Shown piece after piece: positions 53,210 through 59,716 of a stretch of DNA of 64,000 bases. Position numbers and translations under genes: made by a program. The stretch lies in contig JAPPGB010000171.1 in assembly GCA_028821475.1 (NCBI GenBank), positions 76,727 to 140,726 of the forward strand, read 5' to 3'. Each line of letters opens with the position of its first letter. Position 1 is the first letter of the stretch. The notes beneath the pieces were generated by a model, which was not told where the DNA came from, ran no database searches, and saw only the letters and a list, made by a program, of their open reading frames with translations. The stretch comes from Spirochaetaceae bacterium. GTDB lineage: Bacteria; Spirochaetota; Spirochaetia; SZUA-6; Bin103.

Positions 53210-54715
53210 TTGCGCGGCATCGACAAGCGGTTCGGCTCGGTGCAGGCCAACCGGGACGTCTCGGTAGCGGTCGCCAAGGGGTCGATTCACGGCATCATCG
53301 GCGAGAACGGCGCCGGCAAGTCGACCCTGATGAGCATTCTGTACGGCTTCTACCAGGCCGACTCCGGCAGCATCGAGATCGACGGCCGGCCGGCGTCGAT
53401 CGCCAGTCCCGGCGATGCCATCGCCGCCGGCATCGGCATGGTGCACCAGCACTTCATGCTGGTGGAGCCGCTCACGGTGCTGGAGAACGTGCTCCTGGGT
53501 GCCGAGGACGGTCCCTTGCTGCGCGACGGCCTGCGCCGGGCGCGCGGCGACCTGGACCGCCTGGAGCGGGACTACGGGCTGGAGGTCGACGTCGACGCGG
53601 CGGTCGGCGACCTGCCGGTCGGCATCCAGCAGCGCGTCGAAATCCTCAAGGCGCTCTACCGCGGCGCCGAGACCCTGATTCTTGACGAACCGACCGGCGT
53701 CCTGACGCCGCAGGAGGCGGACGACCTGTTCCGCATCCTGGCTGCGCTCAAGCGACAGGGCCGCACGATCATCCTGATCACCCACAAGCTGCGCGAAATC
53801 ATGGCGATCACCGACCGGGTCACGGTGATGCGCCGCGGTTCGGTGGTGGCCAACGTGCGCACCGCCGACACCTCGCGCGAACACCTCGCGGAGTTGATGG
53901 TGGGCCGCAAGGTGCTGCTGCGCGTCGACAAGGGTGCCGCGCAGCCGGGCGAGGTGCTGCTGGAGGCGCGCAACCTGGAGTCGGTCGACGACGTCGGCGT
54001 GCGGCGGGTCAAGGACGTGAGCCTGACCGTGCGGCGCGGCGAGATCGTCGGCGTGGCGGGCGTGGCCGGCAACGGCCAGTCGGAACTGCTCGAGCTGTTG
54101 AGCGGCATCCGCCGGCCCGCCTCCGGTTCGTTGACGGTGAGTGGCCGCCTGTGCTGGTCGGACGTGGAGCGCACCGACGCGCGTCGCATGCGGACCGGGG
54201 GTCTGGCGCACATACCGGAGGATCGGCAGCGGATGGGACTGGTGACCGCGTTCACCGCCAGCGAGTCGAGCATCCTCGGCTACCAGGATGACCGCGCCTT
54301 CAATGGGCCGATCCTGATGCATCGCCGGCGGATCGTGGCATCGTGCCGCCGCCAGATGCAGGAGTACGACGTGCGTCCGCCCGATCCGATGCTGCTCAGC
54401 AGCGGCTTCTCGGGCGGCAACCAGCAGAAGATCATCGTCGCGCGCGAGCTCGACCGGGATCCGGAAGTGCTGCTGATCGGGCAGCCGACGCGCGGCCTCG
54501 ACATCGGCGCCATCGAGTCGATCCACCGCCGCATCGTCGAACTGCGCGACCGCGGCAAGGCGATCCTGCTGGTGTCGGTGGAGCTGGATGAGATCCTGTC
54601 GCTGAGCGACCGCATCGTGGTGATGTTCGACGGCGCGGTCGCCGGCGAAGTCGCGGCAGCGGACGCGACCGAGCAACTGCTCGGCAGCCTGATGGCCGGC
54701 ATCGGGAGCGGCTAG
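53210..54715 (+). CDS. Nucleoside ABC transporter ATPase, two nucleotide-binding domains
   Basis: Cytosolic ATPase of about 501 residues with two fused domains, as in the RbsA/NupO group. Domain 1: Walker A GENGAGKST (31-39), signature LPVGIQQRVEIL, Walker B LILDEPTGVLTP, His in ITHKLREI. Domain 2: degenerate Walker A GVAGNGQSE, signature SGGNQQKIIVAREL, and QPTRGLDIGA. Start is odd: TTG 53210 trims the first beta strand (VALRGIDKRF). In-frame codons upstream include only CTG 53159 (overlapping the receptor stop as CTGA), which would give an 18-codon longer, more typical N-terminus. Coupled or non-standard initiation is possible. Confidence 0.85.
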   Translation: MRGIDKRFGSVQANRDVSVAVAKGSIHGIIGENGAGKSTLMSILYGFYQADSGSIEIDGRPASIASPGDAIAAGIGMVHQHFMLVEPLTVLENVLLGAEDGPLLRDGLRRARGDLDRLERDYGLEVDVDAAVGDLPVGIQQRVEILKALYRGAETLILDEPTGVLTPQEADDLFRILAALKRQGRTIILITHKLREIMAITDRVTVMRRGSVVANVRTADTSREHLAELMVGRKVLLRVDKGAAQPGEVLLEARNLESVDDVGVRRVKDVSLTVRRGEIVGVAGVAGNGQSELLELLSGIRRPASGSLTVSGRLCWSDVERTDARRMRTGGLAHIPEDRQRMGLVTAFTASESSILGYQDDRAFNGPILMHRRRIVASCRRQMQEYDVRPPDPMLLSSGFSGGNQQKIIVARELDRDPEVLLIGQPTRGLDIGAIESIHRRIVELRDRGKAILLVSVELDEILSLSDRIVVMFDGAVAGEVAAADATEQLLGSLMAGIGSG

Positions 54716-54720
54716 CAGGC

Positions 54721-55851
54721 ATGGCAACCACGGGAGCGGGCGCCGGCCTGCCGCGCTGGGCGGCCAACGGGGTGCTGCCGCTGGTGAACCTGGTGGCGGC
54801 GTTCGTGGTGTCCGGGATCGTCATCATGATCCTGGGCGAGAGCCCGGTGGAAGCGATGCTGGCGCTGGTGCGCGGCGCGTTCGGGTTCGGCGAGGCGTGG
54901 GGCTACACGCTGTACTACGCGACCAATTTCATCTTTACCGCCTTGGCGTTCTCGATCGCCATGCACTGCGGATTGTTCAACATCGGCGGCGAGGGACAAG
55001 GCTACATCGGCGGCCTCGGCGTCGGCCTGGTGTGCCTCTACCTGGACGTGCTGCCGTTCTTCCTGCTGGTGCCGGTGGCGATCGTCGGCGGCGCCCTGTT
55101 CGGGGCGGCGTGGGCGTGGGTGCCCGCCTACCTGCAGGCGCGGCGCGGCTCGCACGTGGTGATCACCACCATCATGTTCAACTTCATCGCCGCCACGGTG
55201 ATGGTCTACCTGCTGGTCAACGTGCTCATCGAGCCGGGCCAGATGTCGCCGCAGAGCCGCGACTTCGCGGAACACGCCCGGTTGCCGGCGATGCACGAGA
55301 TGATGGCGTGGCTGGGGATCGACTTTCCGCGCACCCCGCTGAACGCGGCCTTCCTGTGGGCGCTGGCGTGCGCGGTGCTGGTGTGGGTGTACGTCTGGCA
55401 CACGCGCTGGGGCTACGAGCTGCGCACCGTCGGCGCCAACCCGGACGCCGCCGTGTACGCCGGCATCTCGCCGGCGCGCAACATCATCCGCGCGATGGTG
55501 ATCTCCGGCGCGCTGGCCGGGATGATGGGGCTGAACGAGGTGATGGGCGTGAATCAGCGCCTGCTGCTGAACTTCACCGCCGGCTACGGCTTTGTCGGCA
55601 TCGCGGTGGCGCTGATGGGCCGCAACCATCCGGTCGGCATCCTGGTGGCCAGCCTGCTGTTCGGCGCGCTCTACCAGGGCGGCGCGGAGCTGGCGTTCGA
55701 GATGCCGCGCGTGAGCCGGGAGCTGGTGGTGGTGATCCAGGGCCTGGTGATCATGTTCGTGGGCGCGTTGGAGTTCCTGTTCCTGCCCGCCTTGCGGCCC
55801 TGGCTGCGGTCGCGCCGCGCGGCTGCCGCGGCATCCGAGGAGCGCGCATGA
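54721..55851 (+). CDS. Nucleoside ABC transporter permease (1), BPD_transp_2 family
   Basis: Inner-membrane permease of 376 residues with about eight to ten helices; branched-chain amino acid/ribose type. Marker: MHCGLFNIGGEGQGYIGGLG, the conserved NIG-EGQ segment of nucleoside permeases, and ELRTVGANPDAAVYAGISPA, the ATPase-coupling loop. Starts 5 bases after the ATPase stop. It pairs with the next permease, whose ATG overlaps its stop. Confidence 0.9.
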   Translation: MATTGAGAGLPRWAANGVLPLVNLVAAFVVSGIVIMILGESPVEAMLALVRGAFGFGEAWGYTLYYATNFIFTALAFSIAMHCGLFNIGGEGQGYIGGLGVGLVCLYLDVLPFFLLVPVAIVGGALFGAAWAWVPAYLQARRGSHVVITTIMFNFIAATVMVYLLVNVLIEPGQMSPQSRDFAEHARLPAMHEMMAWLGIDFPRTPLNAAFLWALACAVLVWVYVWHTRWGYELRTVGANPDAAVYAGISPARNIIRAMVISGALAGMMGLNEVMGVNQRLLLNFTAGYGFVGIAVALMGRNHPVGILVASLLFGALYQGGAELAFEMPRVSRELVVVIQGLVIMFVGALEFLFLPALRPWLRSRRAAAAASEERA

Positions 55852-56888
55852 TGGAGAGTTTCGGATTCTTCATCCTGCTGCTCGACGCCACGCTGCGGGT
55901 GTCGGTGCCGCTGGTGCTGGCTGCGCTGGCCGGCCTGTTTTCCGAGCGCTCCGGGATCGTCGACATCGGCCTGGAGGGCAAGATGCTCGGCGGCGCGTTT
56001 GCGGCCGCGGCGGCCTCCTTCGTGGCCTCCGAGCGGCTCGCCGCGGCCGGACTGGAGGGCCTGCTGCCGGCCGCGGCGTGGGTGGGGTTGGCCGCGGCCA
56101 TGGCGTGGTCGGTGCTGCTGGCGCTGGTGCACGGGGTCGCGTCGATTCGCTACCACGGCAACCAGATCGTCTCCGGCGTCGCGATCAACATCCTGATGTC
56201 GGGGCTCACCGTGCTGCTGGGCATCGCCTGGTTCAGCCAGGGCGGGCGCACGCCGCAGTTGCCGCCGGGCGGCCGGTTCCGGCCCGTCGTGTGGCCGGGC
56301 GCCGAGGCGGTCGCCGACGTACCGATTATCGGGCACCTGTACAGCGAGCTCTTGTCCGGCCACAACGTGCTGGTGTACCTGGCGTTCGTGGCGGTGCCGC
56401 TGGCGTTCTGGGTGGTGTACCGCACCCGCTTCGGGCTGCGCCTGCGCGCCGTCGGCGAAAACCCCGAGGCGGTGGATACCGCCGGCATCTCGGTGGCCGG
56501 CATGCGCTACCGCGCGGTGATCGTGTGCGGTGCGCTGTGCGGCGTCGCCGGCGCCTACCTGTCGACGGCGCAATCGGCGGCGTTCATCAAGGACATGACC
56601 GCCGGCAAGGGATTCATCGCCCTGGCGGCGCTGGTGTTCGGCAAGTGGCGCCCGGTACCTACCCTGCTCGCCTGCCTGCTGTTCGGCTTCCTGGACGCCG
56701 TGGCGGCCCGCCTGCAGGGCGCGTTCGACCTGGAGGCCACCTCGCCACTGGTGCGCGAGATGGTCGACGCCGCCCCGTTCATCATCGAGGCCCTGCCCTA
56801 CGCCCTGGTGGTGCTGCTGCTGGCCGGCTTCGTCGGCCGCGCCATCGCCCCCAGGGCCAGCGGCATACCCTACGTCAAGTCCGGCTGA
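55848..56888 (+). CDS. Nucleoside ABC transporter permease (2), BPD_transp_2 family
   Basis: Second membrane subunit, 346 residues. SGIVDIGLEGKMLGGAFAAA is the conserved segment of the second permease in BMP-linked nucleoside importers, and LRLRAVGENPEAVDTAGISV the coupling loop. ATGA overlap with the first permease indicates translational coupling. It is last gene of the four-gene importer (receptor, ATPase, permease, permease). The system likely scavenges purine nucleosides, which would suit a host- or organic-matter-associated lifestyle. Confidence 0.9.
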   Translation: MMESFGFFILLLDATLRVSVPLVLAALAGLFSERSGIVDIGLEGKMLGGAFAAAAASFVASERLAAAGLEGLLPAAAWVGLAAAMAWSVLLALVHGVASIRYHGNQIVSGVAINILMSGLTVLLGIAWFSQGGRTPQLPPGGRFRPVVWPGAEAVADVPIIGHLYSELLSGHNVLVYLAFVAVPLAFWVVYRTRFGLRLRAVGENPEAVDTAGISVAGMRYRAVIVCGALCGVAGAYLSTAQSAAFIKDMTAGKGFIALAALVFGKWRPVPTLLACLLFGFLDAVAARLQGAFDLEATSPLVREMVDAAPFIIEALPYALVVLLLAGFVGRAIAPRASGIPYVKSG

Positions 56889-56946
56889 CTCGTTCACTCG
56901 CACGGCGGTTGACGGTGGCGGCGAACGGCCCTACCGTGCCTGAACG

Positions 56947-57717
56947 ATGGGCCAGGTGAGCAGCGTACGGGCGCGCGGCGATGCGTTCGGCGCCGACGGT
57001 TTCGTGCAACTGAACCGATTCTTCTCGCCGCGAGAGGTGGCCGAAGTGCTGGCGAACATCGCGCGCTACATCCGCGAGGTGGTGCCTGCGGCGCCGGCCA
57101 CGGACGTGTTCTACGAGCACAAAGCGCGCCCGGAGACCCTGAAGCAACTCATCCGCCTGCATGAGCACGACGCCTACTTTCGCGGGCTCCTGGAAGAGGG
57201 CCCCTTACCTGACACGGCGGCCCGGCTGCTCGGGGAGGCGGTGCGGCCGGTCAATCAGCAGGTGTTCATCAAGCCGCCGGGGGGCGACAGCCGCCCCACT
57301 CCGCCGCACCAGGACGCCTATTACTTCCACCTCCAACCGTGCGTCGCCACCACGCTGTGGCTGGCGCTGGACGACGTCGATGCCGAGAACGGCTGCCTGC
57401 GTTACGTGCGCGGCTCGCACCGGCGTGGCGTGCGCCCGCACCGGCGCACCGCGACACTGGGCTTCTCGCAGGGGGTGAGCGACTTCGGCACGCCGGAGGA
57501 CCTGGCCAACGAGGTGGCGTGCACGGCGCGCGCCGGCGACCTGGTCGCCCACCACGCCATGACCATCCATCGCGCCGACGCCAACCGCGCCCCCGACCGC
57601 CCGCGCCGCGCCCTGGGGCTTATCTACTATGGCGTCAGTGCGCGCGAGAGCCGGGAGGAGCACGACGCGTACCAGCGCAAGCTCGCCGCCGAGATGAAAC
57701 AGGCGGGCAGGATATAG
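56947..57717 (+). CDS. Phytanoyl-CoA dioxygenase family protein (4)
   Basis: Fe(II)/2-oxoglutarate oxygenase of 256 residues. Iron ligands appear in TPPHQDAYYF (His, Asp) and MTIHRADAN (His), with Arg in PRRALGLIYYG. LDDVDAENGCLRYVRGSHRR is the family middle motif. It stands alone 58 bp after the nucleoside permease and on the same strand, so it may be transcribed with the importer; a link to nucleoside metabolism is only a guess. The weak ribosome site before ATG 56947 suits read-through expression. Confidence 0.85.
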   Translation: MGQVSSVRARGDAFGADGFVQLNRFFSPREVAEVLANIARYIREVVPAAPATDVFYEHKARPETLKQLIRLHEHDAYFRGLLEEGPLPDTAARLLGEAVRPVNQQVFIKPPGGDSRPTPPHQDAYYFHLQPCVATTLWLALDDVDAENGCLRYVRGSHRRGVRPHRRTATLGFSQGVSDFGTPEDLANEVACTARAGDLVAHHAMTIHRADANRAPDRPRRALGLIYYGVSARESREEHDAYQRKLAAEMKQAGRI

Positions 57718-57896
57718 CAGCCCCGTGGCGAAACTCCAGTTGCATTCGAGCTCGGTGCGACGCCGCGTCCCACCACGGCTGCTGGACCTGTGCCGATGGT
57801 AGCGACAATCGTACGGTCACCAGCCATCTCCCATCCGCCCCCGGCAGGTGCGCGGTGCCTCGGCTCCGCGTTGCGGACAGGCACGCCCGCACCGCG

Positions 57897-58736
57897 GTGA
57901 AGCTGGCCCTGATTGCCGACATCCACGCCAACCTGCCGGCGCTGCAGGCGGTTCTGGCGGATGTCGACGCTTGGCGTCCCGACCTGGTGGTGGTCCTTGG
58001 TGACATCGTCAACCGCGGTCCCCACCCGCGTGAGTGTCACGAGTTGGTGTTTTCACGGGCGCGTGCGGCGGACTGGCGTCTGCTGGCCGGCAACCACGAA
58101 GAGTACGTGCTGAGCAAGCATCGCGAGCCCGCCGCGCCGGGCACCCCGGCCTTCGCGATTCACCAGCACACGTACTGGACCGCCGCTCAGCTCTTCGGCC
58201 TGGTCGCCGCACTGGCGAAGCTCCCCGACCGGGTCGATGTCGATTTCGCGGAACCGGCAGGCCGGGCATCCTGTGTGCACGCCTCGCTGCTCGGCAACCG
58301 CGACGGCATTTACCCCGAGATGGGCGACGCTGATCTGGCCGGCAGGGTGGACGGCCGCGCGCGGCTGTTCGCCGTGGGCCACACGCATCGCCCGCTGATC
58401 CGCGAGCTGGACGGCACCCTCGTCGCGAACGTCGGGTCGGTAGGGTTGCCGTTCGACGGCGACCAACGCGCCGGATATGCACGCGCCGTCGCTGCCGGGA
58501 GCGGTTGGAAGGTCTCCATCCGCCGCCTCGTCTACGACTGGAAGCAGACCCGCGACGACTGCGGTGCCCGAGAGTTTGTCGCCGGGAGCGGCGCAGTGGC
58601 ACATATCATCCGCCGCGAGCTGGAGATAGCACATCCCTTGTTGGCCAAGTGGACGTACCGTTTCGAGGAGCCGATCCTTTCGGGCCGAGTCTCCGTCGAA
58701 CAGTCGGTAACCGAGTTCCTGGACGACTGGCGATGA
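57897..58736 (+). CDS. Metallophosphoesterase (calcineurin-like)
   Basis: Di-metal phosphoesterase of 279 residues. Motifs in order: LIADIHANLPAL (Asp-x-His), LGDIVNRGPH (Gly-Asp), AGNHEEY (Gly-Asn-His), CVHASL (His), and VGHTHRPLIRE (GHTH). The set is complete, so an active enzyme is likely. It resembles YfcE/serine-threonine-type phosphodiesterases that act on cyclic or linear nucleotides or phosphoproteins. Starts at GTG 57897, MKLALIADIHA. Upstream a nested hairpin (GTGCCT 57855-57860 with AGGCAC 57879-57884) lies just before the start. The C-terminal 60 residues are unassigned. Confidence 0.82.
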   Translation: MKLALIADIHANLPALQAVLADVDAWRPDLVVVLGDIVNRGPHPRECHELVFSRARAADWRLLAGNHEEYVLSKHREPAAPGTPAFAIHQHTYWTAAQLFGLVAALAKLPDRVDVDFAEPAGRASCVHASLLGNRDGIYPEMGDADLAGRVDGRARLFAVGHTHRPLIRELDGTLVANVGSVGLPFDGDQRAGYARAVAAGSGWKVSIRRLVYDWKQTRDDCGAREFVAGSGAVAHIIRRELEIAHPLLAKWTYRFEEPILSGRVSVEQSVTEFLDDWR

Positions 58737-58739
58737 CCT

Positions 58740-58938
58740 GCTCCATGAACCGTCGCCCCTCCCGGCTCAGCATGCCGCCCCAGCTCGGGACCTTGATCGG
58801 CAGCCCGAAGCCGAGAAAGCTCAAGCTGGCCTCGGCCAGGATCACACCGCCGACGTTGATGCTGAAGACGATGATCAGCGGCGCCACGATATTGGGCAGG
58901 ACATGGCGCGCCAGGACCTGTCGCGTCGGCGAGCCCAC
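58740..58938 (-). pseudogene. Fragment of a DppC/OppC-type permease gene
   Basis: About 66 codons matching the C-terminal region of peptide permeases: LARHVLPNIVAPLIIVFSIN then VGGVILAEASLSFLGFGLP and WGGMLSREGRRFME. The same region occurs intact in the permease gene at 62716-63612 (RHVVPNIMPVIIISF...WGGMLSRDGRKYME). Neither the upstream helices nor the final helix are present. It lies wedged between the metallophosphoesterase stop and the antitoxin gene, so it is a decayed leftover of an earlier peptide-transport gene. Confidence 0.75.
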
Positions 58939-58950
58939 CGCCCGTTGCTG

Positions 58951-59301
58951 CTATCGGACTGGGTGTGGACTCGGAGCGGGGGTGACCGCTTGCTGTTCGC
59001 CGATCGGATCAGCGCCGATCGTTATGCGCAGGTCCATGCCCAGTGCCCGGGTGACTCGCATGACGGTGGCAAACGTCGGGTTCCCGTCTATCGAGAGCGC
59101 CTTGTAGAGCCCTTGGCGCGTCATGCCGAGCTTGCGCGCCAAGCTGCTCATATTGCGGGATCGAGCAATGTTCCCCAGAGCGACACGGATGAGGCTGCCG
59201 TCGCCCGGATCTTCCTCGGTGCATGCTTCGAGATACAGGCGCGCCTCCTCCTCGTTGCCGATGTACTCTGCCGGATCCCATCGGCGGTATGTGCCACGCA
59301 T
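58951..59301 (-). CDS. HigA-like antitoxin (XRE-family DNA-binding protein)
   Basis: Antitoxin-like regulator of 116 residues. It starts MRGTYRRWDPAEYIGNEEEA and has a helix-turn-helix: SRNMSSLARKLGMTRQGLYK followed by FATVMRVTRALGMDL, typical of addiction-module antidote proteins. ATG 59301 has GGAGG 5 bases ahead, inside the end of the toxin gene. The toxin-first, antitoxin-second order is the HigBA arrangement. It would repress its own operon and block the toxin. The antitoxin is intact while the toxin is damaged. Confidence 0.8.
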   Translation of the reverse strand: MRGTYRRWDPAEYIGNEEEARLYLEACTEEDPGDGSLIRVALGNIARSRNMSSLARKLGMTRQGLYKALSIDGNPTFATVMRVTRALGMDLRITIGADPIGEQQAVTPAPSPHPVR

Positions 59302-59303
59302 GA

Positions 59304-59695
59304 TTACCTCCAGTCTTCCGCCAATCGCTTGGCGCGTTTGATGTCCGCTTCTGGCTGTCCTTGCCGCCGCCGCAGAGCAGCACAACGACCGCCGTGTCAG
59401 CTTGGACGGGCGGCAACTGCGCCCACCGTTCAAGCGAGTTTGGCGCCAGCGCCGCGGCCCACTCGGCAGTGGCAACGGCATGCACGAAATACACGCGATA
59501 GCCCGGCCCATGGTGAATGCGCAACTCTTCGATGCCGTCGCCGACCGCCCTGGAATCACCGAAGTGACCGAAGGCCGCGATCTGGTCCAGTCGAGCGTTG
59601 ATACGGGCCACCGCGCGGTAGTCGCGTAGTCGGCTGAGCCACCGCTGGAAAACATCGCTCTCGACCACGGTGATCACAAGTCTAGTGTCAACCAT
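59304..59695 (-). pseudogene. HigB-like toxin gene with insertion and frameshift
   Basis: RelE/HigB-type mRNA-interferase gene. The N-terminal part is good: VFQRWLSRLRDYRAVARINA then RLDQIAAFGHFGDSRAVGDG, IEELRIHHGPGYRVYFV. About 31 extra residues then separate YRVYFV from VVVLLCGGGKDSQK, which are normally only a few residues apart. Just after, the family tail ADIKRAKRLAEDWR occurs in a different frame (one base missing near 59,348), ending with TAA two bases before the antitoxin ATG. The gene is therefore probably inactive unless a sequencing error is involved. Confidence 0.7.
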
Positions 59696-59716
59696 GGGTG
59701 TCAGTTTGTCAAGCGG

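Noticed and set aside
57855-57884. Nested hairpin before the metallophosphoesterase as a regulatory RNA
   Set aside because: Short stems in GC-rich DNA arise easily by chance; no supporting motif.
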